A stretch of 64,000 bases of DNA from JAVJSF01 sp040219555 (lineage in GTDB: Bacteria; Actinomycetota; Thermoleophilia; Miltoncostaeales; Miltoncostaeaceae). The stretch is taken from NCBI GenBank assembly GCA_040219555.1, contig JAVJSF010000009.1, positions 310,001 through 374,000 of the forward strand. The letters run 5' to 3'. Below the pieces are notes generated by a model. That model did no database searches, was not told where the DNA came from, and was given only the letters and a program-made list of their open reading frames with translations. The position numbers and the translations under genes are program-made. How positions within the stretch are numbered: position 1 is the stretch's first letter; every line of letters starts with the position of its first letter. Positions 56,986 through 64,000 of the stretch are shown here, one piece after another.

Positions 56986-58103
56986 GCGCCACCCCCGTCG
57001 CGACCGGTCCAGACCTGCCCCACGCCCACCCGCGTGCCGTCCGGCACCGGTGCCACCACGTGCGCGCCGTTGCCGATGATGCAGCGGCTGCCCACGCTCA
57101 CGCCCAGCAACAGCGTGGCGCCCATGCCCACCAGCGAGTCGGACCCCACCGTGACATCGCCGGCCAGGATGGCACCGGGGGCGATGTGGGTGTTGGCGCC
57201 GATGCGGCAGTCGTGCGAGATGACCGCGGAGGTGTTGATGAGCGTGTTCGGCCCCAGCACCGCTCCGGTCATCACCCGTGCACCCACGTGCACCTGGGCG
57301 CCGTCCTCCAGCACCGCCGAGGGCGACACGGTGGCCGAGGGGTCCACCACCGCAGGCATGACGAGGCCCGCGGCCGCGATGGTGGCTGCCACCTGGGCCC
57401 TCACGTCCACGCGTCCGATGCCGCCCACGGCGTGCGCCACGTTCCGCAGGCCGGCGGCGGCAAGGGCGCCCAGCGCCCCCGTGCCGCCGATGACCGGGGC
57501 GCCCAGCACCTCGGAGCCCGGCTCCAGGTTGTCGTCGACCACGCCCAGCACCTCGTGGCGGGCGTGGGCACGCACCAGTTCGATCACGGCGCGCCCCAGT
57601 CCGCCGCCTCCGAAGACCACCAGCGCCGTCGGCGTGATGCGCGCCACCAGTGCGGGATCGAGCGTCACCGGGGCCGCGGCCGCCGTGCGGGCGAGGAGCG
57701 CCTCCACGTCAGCCTGGGTGACGAAGCGGTCGGTGGGCAGCGACGAGAGGTCCGTGAGGCCCGCCTCGCGGATCAGGGCCTCGGCCTTGCGCGTGAGCTT
57801 CAGCTCGCCGCCGTCCGGGCCGACGGCCTCGTCGTCGGCGGGGGGCGGCCCGTCGAACAGGGTGCAGATGGGGTGTCCCTGGCCCACCATGTCCCCCGCG
57901 CGCACCCGCAGACGGCCCACATGGCCGGCGGCCGGGGCCTCGACGTCCTCGGTGCTCTTGCTGGTCTCGAGGACGCACAGCAGGTCGCCCGCGGCCACGG
58001 CGTCGCCGTGGGTCACCGCCAGGTCGATCACCTGCGCCTCGGGCTCGTTGTTGTTGACCAGCGGCGCGAGGACCTCGGCCACCACCGACGGGCCGCCGCT
58101 CAT
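56982..58103 (-). CDS. Lipoyl domain fused to NeuD/PglD-type acyltransferase
   Basis: The 373-residue protein has an N-terminal lipoyl/biotinyl domain (about residues 5-85, with candidate lipoyl Lys49 in LETSKSTEDVEAP), a peripheral-subunit-binding-like segment at about 101-138 (LTRKAEALIREAGLTDLSSL, then VTQADVEALL), and a NeuD/PglD acyltransferase (Rossmann-like VVFGGGGLGRAVIELV near 160, then left-handed beta-helix repeats). NTSAVISHDCRIGANTHIAP holds the family's catalytic-type His. It replaces the E2 that the nearby E1 genes would need. It overlaps sulfotransferase and ATP-grasp genes by four bases each. Function is inferred, see findings. Confidence 0.88.
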   Translation of the reverse strand: MSGGPSVVAEVLAPLVNNNEPEAQVIDLAVTHGDAVAAGDLLCVLETSKSTEDVEAPAAGHVGRLRVRAGDMVGQGHPICTLFDGPPPADDEAVGPDGGELKLTRKAEALIREAGLTDLSSLPTDRFVTQADVEALLARTAAAAPVTLDPALVARITPTALVVFGGGGLGRAVIELVRAHARHEVLGVVDDNLEPGSEVLGAPVIGGTGALGALAAAGLRNVAHAVGGIGRVDVRAQVAATIAAAGLVMPAVVDPSATVSPSAVLEDGAQVHVGARVMTGAVLGPNTLINTSAVISHDCRIGANTHIAPGAILAGDVTVGSDSLVGMGATLLLGVSVGSRCIIGNGAHVVAPVPDGTRVGVGQVWTGRDGGGA

Positions 58104-59149
58104 GCGCCCACCGCCACGCCCTGGGCCGCCAGGTCGGCCCGGACCCGCACCAGGGCGTCGTCCACGCGCTCGGCGTGCTCCTCCATGCCGCGGGAGGGAC
58201 CGGGCGTGAACGGCTCCAGATCGCGCGCCAGCACCGCCGGCGCCGGCCCGTGGCGGCCCATGAGGCCCGCGACCCGCGCCACGACGCCGTTGGGGTCGGC
58301 ACACAGCTCGTCGTAGTGCACGTCCATCACCACCTCCGGACCCAGTTCCGCGGCCGCGGCCGCGATGGTCGACTCGAGCCGCAGCACCTGGGCGGCCACC
58401 TGGTACCAGGGGTCGGCATCGTCGGCGATGCCCGCCGGCCGCAGGGATGCCCACCCCTCGATGCCGCCGCGCACGGCGATGCGCATCCGCAGCAGAGACA
58501 GGGCGGTGTCGCGCGCCTCGCGGTGGATCCACACGAAGCAGGTGCGCGGCATGGCGCGGGCCATCGCGCGCATGTGCCAGATCAGGAGCATCGGCTTGAA
58601 CACCATCGCCGCCCCGCGGGCCTCGGCCATGTTGACGATCACCCGGCGCAGGCCGTCCCAGTCGATGGCGGTCTCGTGCGCGGGCCCGCGCTCGGCCAGA
58701 TCCGGATAGGCGAGGTGATGGTTCCAGAAATAGCCGAACTCGTGCGGCTCGGCCACGTCGTGGGTGCGTCCGAACTGCGAGCCGAAGCTGCGCGCCGGTT
58801 CCAGGCCCAGCTTGCGCGAGAGACGCAGCCCGGTCACCGGGGCGGCCCAGAAGGCGGCCACCAGGTTGTCGATGTAGCCCACGTCCAGCGCCCCGGCCAC
58901 CACCTGGTAGAGCAGCGTGGTGCCCGACCGCGGCGCGCCCACGATGTGGAGGGTCGGCCGGGTCTCGGGCAGGTCGGCGTGCTGCTCGCGTTCGGCGGGC
59001 GCCAGGGTGGCGTTGAGCCACTCGATGAATCGCTCACCGGCCGGGTCCTTCGCGAACCCGGGCGCAAGCGGTGGGTCGATGCGGGGGCGGAAGGCGCGTC
59101 CGTGCGACGCGTCGTCCGGTCCCGACGCGGGCGCCGAGGGGTGGGGCAT
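58100..59149 (-). CDS. PAPS-dependent sulfotransferase
   Basis: The 349-residue protein has the 5'-phosphosulfate-binding loop LHIVGAPRSGTTLLYQ (residues 68-83) and a 3'-phosphate-binding segment FVWIHREARDTALSLLRMR. The family transfers sulfate from PAPS to sugars, lipids or peptides in the cytoplasm. It is the first gene of the leftward chain sulfotransferase, lipoyl-NeuD, ATP-grasp, acyltransferase-3. TAGACT lies 7 nt before its ATG. Sulfation together with acylation suggests a decorated surface glycan or lipid. Confidence 0.88.
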   Translation of the reverse strand: MPHPSAPASGPDDASHGRAFRPRIDPPLAPGFAKDPAGERFIEWLNATLAPAEREQHADLPETRPTLHIVGAPRSGTTLLYQVVAGALDVGYIDNLVAAFWAAPVTGLRLSRKLGLEPARSFGSQFGRTHDVAEPHEFGYFWNHHLAYPDLAERGPAHETAIDWDGLRRVIVNMAEARGAAMVFKPMLLIWHMRAMARAMPRTCFVWIHREARDTALSLLRMRIAVRGGIEGWASLRPAGIADDADPWYQVAAQVLRLESTIAAAAAELGPEVVMDVHYDELCADPNGVVARVAGLMGRHGPAPAVLARDLEPFTPGPSRGMEEHAERVDDALVRVRADLAAQGVAVGA

Positions 59150-59156
59150 CGCCGTG

Positions 59157-59162
59157 AGTCTA
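59157..59162 (-). promoter_or_regulatory. Putative -10 element (TAGACT) of the sulfotransferase operon
   Basis: Minus-strand TAGACT ends 7 nt before the ATG at 59149, predicting a leaderless transcript. Only about 70 bp separate this start from the E1 alpha start on the other strand, so the two operons share an intergenic control region. Confidence 0.5.
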
Positions 59163-59207
59163 CGCGGCCCGGGCCCGGCGGCCATCCGCCCCCCGGGGGT
59201 CGTGGGA

Positions 59208-59213
59208 TACATT
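59208..59213 (+). promoter_or_regulatory. Putative -10 element (TACATT) of the E1 operon
   Basis: TACATT is followed by 6 nt and the GTG at 59220, again leaderless geometry. Confidence 0.45.
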
Positions 59214-59219
59214 CCGCCG

Positions 59220-60134
59220 GTGACCTGGACCCCTCGCCCCCTCCCCCCCGTGGCCGACCTGCATCGGCGCATGTACGGCATCCGCCGCTTCGAGGAGACC
59301 CTTCTCGAGATGTTCTCGAAGGGCCTCCTGGTGGGCACCACGCACACCTGCATCGGCCAGGAGGCCGACGCCGTCGGCGTCATCGACCACCTGGATCCGG
59401 CGCGCGACCTCGTGGTGAGCAACCACCGCTGCCACGGCCACTTCCTGGCCTTCACCGGCGACCGGCTGGGATTGCTGGCCGAGGTGATGGGACGCACCGC
59501 CGGCGTCAGCGGCGGGCGCGGCGGCAGCCAGCACCTGTGCGCGCCGAACTTCTACACCAACGGCATCCAGGGGAGCATCGTCCCGCTCACCACCGGGATG
59601 GCGCTGGCGCAGAAGCGCGAGGGCGCCGGCGGCATCGCCACGGTGTTCATCGGCGACGGCACCCTGGGCCAGGGCGTGGTCTACGAGTGCCTGAACATGG
59701 CCAGCCTGTGGGAGTTGCCTCTCCTGATCGTGGTGGAGGACAACCTCTACGCACAGACCACCCCGCGCGCCCTGGCGGTGGCGGGCTCGGTGCCGGCCCG
59801 CGCCGAGGCCTTCGGCGTGGCCGCCGAGCTCATCACGACCACCGACGTGCGCCAGATCCACGCCGCCGCCGGCCGGGGGGTGGAGCACATCCGGGCCACG
59901 GGGGCCCCCTACCTGCTGGGGATCGAGACCTACCGCCTGGCCGCCCACAGCAAGGGCGACGACACCCGGGACCCCGCCGAGATCGAGGGCCGCCGCGAGC
60001 AGGACCCGCTGGCCGTCACCGCATCCCTGCTGGACCCGGACGAGCGCACCCGCATCGAGTCCGCCTGCGAGGAGGACCTGGCGCGCACCGTGGAGCTGGC
60101 GCACGCCGCGCCGGTGGCCGGGGTGGCCGCCTGA
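59220..60134 (+). CDS. 2-oxoacid dehydrogenase E1 alpha subunit (TPP-binding)
   Basis: The 304-residue protein matches pyruvate/acetoin dehydrogenase E1 alpha: RRFEETLLEMFSKGLLVGTT near the start, VSNHRCHGHFLAFTG (active-site His region), GRGGSQHLCAPN, and the TPP-Mg2+ motif GDGTLGQGVVYECLNMASL with GDG at 145-147 and Asn175 in VVEDNLYAQT. It is shorter at the C-terminus than housekeeping E1 alpha. It decarboxylates a 2-oxoacid with E1 beta and hands the acyl group to a lipoyl arm. Its stop shares one base with the E1 beta ATG. Substrate is unknown. Confidence 0.92.
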   Translation: MTWTPRPLPPVADLHRRMYGIRRFEETLLEMFSKGLLVGTTHTCIGQEADAVGVIDHLDPARDLVVSNHRCHGHFLAFTGDRLGLLAEVMGRTAGVSGGRGGSQHLCAPNFYTNGIQGSIVPLTTGMALAQKREGAGGIATVFIGDGTLGQGVVYECLNMASLWELPLLIVVEDNLYAQTTPRALAVAGSVPARAEAFGVAAELITTTDVRQIHAAAGRGVEHIRATGAPYLLGIETYRLAAHSKGDDTRDPAEIEGRREQDPLAVTASLLDPDERTRIESACEEDLARTVELAHAAPVAGVAA

Positions 60135-61180
60135 TGGGGACCGAGGCCGCACCCGTGCGCCGCTGCGTGGAGGTCATCAACGCCGCGCTGCACGACGCCT
60201 TCGAGCGCCACGAGGGCGTCCACCTGATCGGCGAGGACCTGCTGGACCCCTACGGCGGGGCCTTCCAGGCCTCCAAGGGCCTCTCCACGCGCTGGCCGGA
60301 CCGCGTGATCACCACACCCATCAGCGAGGCGTCCCTGGTGGGGATCGCCGCCGGCATGGCCATCCGCGGCCTGCGCCCGATCGTGGAGATCATGTTCGGC
60401 GACTTCATCGCGCTCAGCCTGGACCAGGTGGTGAACGGCGTCTCGAAGTTCCGCGAGATGTACGACGACCAGGTGACCGTGCCCCTGGTGGTCCGCACCC
60501 CCATGGGCGGCCGCCGCGGCTACGGGCCCACCCACAGCCAGTCGCTGGAGAAGATGCTGGTGGGGGTGCCGAACATCCGGGTGGTCGCCACCAGCGAGAT
60601 CCACGACCTTCACGCGCTCGTGAGCGCCTGCGTGGACGACGACGAGCCGGTGTTCCTGATCGAGAACAAGGTCATGTACGGGCGCCCGATGCGCCGGCCG
60701 GCCGGCGGCCGCCTGGACGGCTTCGCGGTGCGCGAGACCGCGGGGCCCTACCCGGCGCTCACCCTCTCGGGCAACGACTTCGGCCCGGCCGAGGCCACCA
60801 TCGTGGCCTACGGCGGCATGGTTCCCCTGGCGATGGAGGCCGCCACCCGGCTGATCGTGGAGGAGGAACTCTTCTGCGAGGTGGTGGCGCTGTCCTCGCT
60901 GCTGCCGATGGACCTGGAGCCGGTGCTGGAGTCGGTGCGCCGCTCGGGGGCCCTGATCACCGCGGAGGAGGGGACCCTGACGCTCGGCGTCGGCGCCGAG
61001 ATCGCCGCCCGCGTGCAGGAGGCCGCCTTCGGCGAGCTGCGCGCCCCGGTGCGGCGGGTGGCCGCCGGCGACGGCATCATCCCCTCGGCGCCGGGGCTCG
61101 AGACCGACCATCTGCCGGGCGTGGACGACCTGATCGGCGCGGTCACGACCCTCGCGGGCGCCCCCGGGGCCGTTTGGTAG
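60134..61180 (+). CDS. 2-oxoacid dehydrogenase E1 beta subunit
   Basis: The 348-residue protein matches E1 beta: VHLIGEDLLDPYGGAF, TTPISEASLVGIAAGMAI (Glu65, which activates TPP), FGDFIALSLDQVVNGVSKFR and RRGYGPTHSQSLEKMLVGVPN with His134, and a C-terminal transketolase-like domain (ATIVAYGGMVPLAMEAATRL, LITAEEGTLTLGVGAE). All catalytic positions I can check are kept. With E1 alpha it would form an alpha2beta2 enzyme. No standard E2 acyltransferase (H-x-x-x-D-G type) or E3 follows; a lipoyl-NeuD fusion lies in the divergent operon instead. Confidence 0.92.
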   Translation: MGTEAAPVRRCVEVINAALHDAFERHEGVHLIGEDLLDPYGGAFQASKGLSTRWPDRVITTPISEASLVGIAAGMAIRGLRPIVEIMFGDFIALSLDQVVNGVSKFREMYDDQVTVPLVVRTPMGGRRGYGPTHSQSLEKMLVGVPNIRVVATSEIHDLHALVSACVDDDEPVFLIENKVMYGRPMRRPAGGRLDGFAVRETAGPYPALTLSGNDFGPAEATIVAYGGMVPLAMEAATRLIVEEELFCEVVALSSLLPMDLEPVLESVRRSGALITAEEGTLTLGVGAEIAARVQEAAFGELRAPVRRVAAGDGIIPSAPGLETDHLPGVDDLIGAVTTLAGAPGAVW

Positions 61181-61232
61181 CGTGCCGCGCCAGCGGGCGA
61201 CCGCGTGCCCATCATCACGTCCCGGGGGAACC

Positions 61233-61964
61233 GTGACCCAGAGCGACGACGCAGACGGCAACGGCTCCCAGGAGCGCAGCGACCACCGGCGCGCCCACGT
61301 CCCGCTGCCGGTGACCAGCCCCACCCAGACCCAGTCGATGGGAACCCTCACCAAGGGGATCGGCATCGACATCGGGTGCGGGCCGAACAAGGCGCCCGGC
61401 ACCCAGGGCATCGACGTCATCCCCGGCCCGGGCGTGGACCATGTGATGGACCTGGAGAAGGATCCGCTGCCGTTCGAGGACGACAGCGTGGAGTACGTGT
61501 TCTCCTCGAACACGTTCGAGCACATCGCGAACTACCACTGGATCCTTCTCAACGAGCTGCCGCGGGTGATGTGCGACGGCGCCCGCTACGAGCTGTGGAT
61601 GCCGCGGGCCTTCCACAACAACATGCACGTCTTCGGGCACGTGACCGTGTGGAACGAGGAGCCCTTCTTCCACATCGCCCGGAACCACCGCGACTTCTGG
61701 GGCCGCTCGCTGGGGGCCACCTGGGACCTCACCGAGTTGGTCTTCCAGGTGGACTGGCGCTCGTTCGAGGCGGTGCTGGCGCTGGGCTGGTCGCCGGGCA
61801 TGGCGATCAGGCACCTCACCAACATCGTCCACGAGTTCGGCGTGATGGGTCAGCTCCACAAGCCCGGTGATCCCGCCTCCCCGCCGCCCGAGCTGAAGGT
61901 CTTCTGGAGCCCGGACCGGAACCGCGACAACTACCAGCCCCTCACCTCGCCGGTGTGGTGGTGA
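61233..61964 (+). CDS. SAM-dependent methyltransferase-like protein
   Basis: The 243-residue protein has GIGIDIGCGPNKAPGTQGID (motif I), an Asp pair in DLEKDPLPFEDDSVEYVF and SSNTFEHIANYHWILLNEL, the methyltransferase-11 pattern. The C-terminal half is unusual, with DFWGRSLGATWDLTELVF and a short tail WSPDRNRDNYQPL. GTG at 61233 has GGGGGAA just upstream; ATG 61338 is a shorter option. It lies 52 nt after E1 beta, close enough to be in the same operon, and overlaps the GT2 gene. Confidence 0.78.
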   Translation: MTQSDDADGNGSQERSDHRRAHVPLPVTSPTQTQSMGTLTKGIGIDIGCGPNKAPGTQGIDVIPGPGVDHVMDLEKDPLPFEDDSVEYVFSSNTFEHIANYHWILLNELPRVMCDGARYELWMPRAFHNNMHVFGHVTVWNEEPFFHIARNHRDFWGRSLGATWDLTELVFQVDWRSFEAVLALGWSPGMAIRHLTNIVHEFGVMGQLHKPGDPASPPPELKVFWSPDRNRDNYQPLTSPVWW

Positions 61965-62740
61965 ACGAGGCGCCGCAGCCCCAGGCCGCGCCCGAGGAGG
62001 CGGTGGACCGCCCGAAGGTGATCGTGGTGATGCCGGCCTACAACGCCGCCCAGACCCTCGAGGAGACCTTCAAGGGCATCCCCGAGGGGGCGGCGGACGA
62101 GGTCATCCTGGTGGACGACCGCTCGGCCGACGACACGGTGGCGCGGGCGCGCACCCTGCCGGTGCACGTGGTCTGGCACCCCCACAACGTGGGCTACGGC
62201 GGCAACCAGAAGACCTGCTACCTGGAGGCGCTGCAGCGCGGGGCGGACGTGGTGGTGATGCTGCACCCCGACGGCCAGTACGAGCCGGCGCTGGTGCCGG
62301 CACTGGTGGCGCCCATCGTGGAGGGGCGCGCGGACATGGTGCTGGGCTCGCGCCTGGCCGAGGGCCGGGCCCGCCAGGGCGGCATGCCGCTGTACAAGTA
62401 CCTCGCCAACCGGGCCCTGACGCGCTTCGAGAACCGGGTGCTCGGCACCGAACTGTCCGAGATGCACAGCGGCTACCGCGCCTACTCGCGCGAGCTGCTG
62501 CTGACCGTGCCCTTCCTGCGCAACAACCTGGGCTTCAGCTTCGACAGCGAGATGATCATGCAGTCCGTGCACTTCGGCTTCCGCATCGCCGAGGTCCCGG
62601 TGCCCACCAAGTACTTCGCCGAGGCCTCTTCGATCAGCCTCAAGGCCTCCACGGTGTACGGCCTGCGGACCCTGGCGGTGGCCGGGAGGCTGATCCTCCA
62701 CCGCACCGGCGTGCTGCCCTGCAAGCGGTTCATCGCGTGA
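61961..62740 (+). CDS. Glycosyltransferase family 2
   Basis: The 259-residue GT-A enzyme has KVIVVMPAYNAAQTLEETF, VILVDDRSADDTV, HNVGYGGNQKTCYLEAL, MLHPDGQYEPALVP (DxD-like Asp) and MVLGSRLAEG, then an N-L-G-F-S-F-D-S-E segment typical of dolichyl-phosphate mannosyltransferase-like enzymes. It has no C-terminal membrane helices. GTG at 61961 (overlapping TGA) or 61955 may be used. Its substrate is unknown, but it is flanked by two methyltransferases, so the sugar is probably methylated. Confidence 0.88.
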   Translation: MNEAPQPQAAPEEAVDRPKVIVVMPAYNAAQTLEETFKGIPEGAADEVILVDDRSADDTVARARTLPVHVVWHPHNVGYGGNQKTCYLEALQRGADVVVMLHPDGQYEPALVPALVAPIVEGRADMVLGSRLAEGRARQGGMPLYKYLANRALTRFENRVLGTELSEMHSGYRAYSRELLLTVPFLRNNLGFSFDSEMIMQSVHFGFRIAEVPVPTKYFAEASSISLKASTVYGLRTLAVAGRLILHRTGVLPCKRFIA

Positions 62741-63507
62741 TCACCGGCGAGCGCGCCGTCACCGGCGAGAACGGCTTCAACCCCTCCTGGCAGCGCCACG
62801 TGGCCACCTACGAGCTGGCCGACGGCATCCTCGACCAGGGGCGCGTGCTCGACCTGGGCTGCGGCACCGGCCACAGCTACGAGCGCCTGGCGCCGCGCGT
62901 GACGGTGGGCGTGGACATCAGCGAGGAGGCCCTGGCCGGTCAGCAGCGCGAGACCGTGCGCGCCGACATGCGCGCGCTGCCGTTCGCCGACGGCGCCTTC
63001 GACGCCGTCTTCTCGTCGCACTCGATCGAGCACGTCCCCGACCCGGACCGGGTCGTGGCCGAGGCGGCGCGGGTCACGAAGGCCGGCGGCCAAGTGGTGT
63101 TCGCCACCCCCAACCGGCTCACCTTCGGGGTGCCCGACGAGATCATCGACCCGTACCACCACATCGAGTTCGACCCGTGCCAGCTGCGTGATCTGGTGGC
63201 CCCGTTCTTCGGCCAGGTGCGGGTGATCGGGCTGTTCGGCTCGCCGCGCTACATGGAGTTCCACGACCGCGAGCGCGCCAAGCTGCGCCGCCTGCTGAAG
63301 CGCGACCCGCTGAAGGTGCGCCGCCTGCTGCCCATGCGGGCCAAGCAGCTCCTGTACGACTGGAAGCTCACCCGCGAGCGGGCCCAGGCGGATGCCCTGG
63401 CCGCCGGCATCGCGCTGGAGGACTTCCACCTGGGCGAGGACCGCCTGGACGAGGCGCTGGACCTCATCGCCATCTGCCGCGACCCGGTGCACGCCGCCAC
63501 CGGGTGA
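62737..63507 (+). CDS. Class I SAM-dependent methyltransferase
   Basis: The 256-residue enzyme has VLDLGCGTGHSYERLAPRV (motif I), VGVDISEEALAGQQRE, DAVFSSHSIEHVPDPDRV and KAGGQVVFATPNRLTFG. The C-terminal half (LRDLVAPFFGQVRVIGLFGS, then a basic RLLKRDPLKVRRLL) resembles sugar methyltransferases of surface-glycan clusters. GTG at 62737 overlaps the GT2 stop. It overlaps the last gene by four bases. Confidence 0.88.
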   Translation: MITGERAVTGENGFNPSWQRHVATYELADGILDQGRVLDLGCGTGHSYERLAPRVTVGVDISEEALAGQQRETVRADMRALPFADGAFDAVFSSHSIEHVPDPDRVVAEAARVTKAGGQVVFATPNRLTFGVPDEIIDPYHHIEFDPCQLRDLVAPFFGQVRVIGLFGSPRYMEFHDRERAKLRRLLKRDPLKVRRLLPMRAKQLLYDWKLTRERAQADALAAGIALEDFHLGEDRLDEALDLIAICRDPVHAATG

Positions 63508-64000
63508 GCGCTGCGGGTCGGACCGCGGCGGCGGCGGCGGTCCGCCGGTCGGACCGGCGCGCGCCCGCGCTGGCGCGCCACCCGGCGGGCCCTCCGGTCG
63601 CGCTGGGGCTGCTGATGGTGGTCACCGCGGTGGCCCACCTGCGCCTGAACCGCGGGATGGTCCCCTTCGCCGAGGAGCTGGCTTGGGCCGCCGAGTACCG
63701 GCATCTCGGCTCCGGGATGCTCGACCTGTGGGTGGGCTGGTTCGATCCGCTGGCCCGGCTCACCTACAACGCCCTGTTCGCCACCGTGGGGCCGACCGAG
63801 AGCCTGGCCTACCCGCTCCTCGCGCTGGCCTCGAACCTGGTGCTGGCCGGGGGCGTCTACTGGTACTGCCACCACCTGGGTCGCCCGTGGTCCGGCGTGC
63901 TGGTGGCCACGACGCTGCTGTGGATGGGGCCCGCGCTCTACACCCTGCTGTGGTCGCTCAACTCGCTGAACGCGGTGGGCATGGCCGCGCTGCCGGTGGC
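63504..64000 (+). CDS. Polytopic membrane protein, N-terminal part (runs off the window)
   Basis: From the GTG inside the preceding stop (GTGA), 165 codons run open to the edge. The sequence has an Arg/Ala-rich cytoplasmic start, a first helix (ALGLLMVVTAVAHLRL), a loop with PFAEELAWAAEYRHLGSGML and DLWVGWFDPLARLTYN, then further helices (YPLLALASNLVLAGGVYWY and VLVATTLLWMGPALYTLLWS). The layout is like a GT-C enzyme or a DUF2079-type protein. Its family cannot be assigned from this part. Confidence 0.7.
   Translation, partial: MSAAGRTAAAAAVRRSDRRAPALARHPAGPPVALGLLMVVTAVAHLRLNRGMVPFAEELAWAAEYRHLGSGMLDLWVGWFDPLARLTYNALFATVGPTESLAYPLLALASNLVLAGGVYWYCHHLGRPWSGVLVATTLLWMGPALYTLLWSLNSLNAVGMAALPV

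Noticed and set aside
58175..60133. Long plus-strand extension in front of E1 beta (a 1001-codon frame)
   Set aside because: The part before 60134 is antisense to the sulfotransferase and out of frame with E1 alpha; E1 beta homology starts at the ATG at 60134.

Overview
The window is about 64 kb of very GC-rich DNA (codon third positions are almost all G or C) with dense, mostly overlapping genes, many GTG and TTG starts, and no rRNA, tRNA, CRISPR array or complete mobile element that I can see. The gene content suggests a deep-branching actinobacterium, most likely of the Thermoleophilia/Solirubrobacterales type: a glucosyl-3-phosphoglycerate synthase, an F420-type luciferase-like oxidoreductase, a class A penicillin-binding protein with a long Pro-Gln tail, DUF2079 membrane proteins, and many genes that look leaderless. 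The taxonomic call is inference.

Layout. 1-1281 (-): dTDP-rhamnose genes rmlA and a partial rmlD. 1550-3261 (+): glucosylglycerate-type osmolyte pair (GT81 synthase and HAD phosphatase). 3270-8221 (-): a small secreted protein, SDR plus glycerate kinase, and a two-component system facing an HtrA protease (8314-9642 +). 9658-13477 (+): acetyltransferase, lipB, a short leader ORF and two CNNM/CorC-type transporters. 13500-19064: small membrane and IscX-like proteins, an AhpE-like peroxiredoxin, rlmN, an amidase, an LLM oxidoreductase and an MFS exporter. 19116-21590 (+): membrane protein, then trxB-trxA-fmdB-csoR-like. 21606-28362: a small DNA-binding-like protein, a HAD hydrolase facing the PBP1A operon, a polytopic membrane protein and an EEP-fold hydrolase. 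28369-32485: a PKD-repeat secreted protein, a type II restriction-modification pair and an amphi-Trp protein.

32486-51769 is a large cell-surface glycan region in two divergent arms. The leftward arm has GT-C type mannosyltransferase-like and DUF2079 proteins, a flippase-like protein, a methyltransferase, GT4 and GT2 enzymes and a degenerate M28-like membrane protein. The rightward arm starts with otsA and continues with secreted, glycosidase, methyltransferase, O-antigen-ligase-like and GT4 genes. A short accessory patch (51711-53300) holds a hypothetical protein and a VapBC pair whose toxin lacks one active-site aspartate. 53384-64000 is a second surface-modification region: an OatA-like acyltransferase, an ATP-grasp enzyme, a lipoyl-domain/NeuD acyltransferase fusion and a sulfotransferase, facing pyruvate-dehydrogenase-type E1 alpha and beta subunits followed by methyltransferases, a GT2 and a partial membrane protein.

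The most interesting candidate system is 55792-61180. A 2-oxoacid dehydrogenase E1 pair sits divergently beside a protein that joins a lipoyl domain directly to a sugar acyltransferase, with no ordinary E2 or E3. I infer that an acyl group made by E1 on the lipoyl arm may be passed straight to a sugar acceptor. A second window-wide pattern is a TANNNT -10 element placed 6-9 nt before the start codon of many first genes, which implies widespread leaderless transcription.
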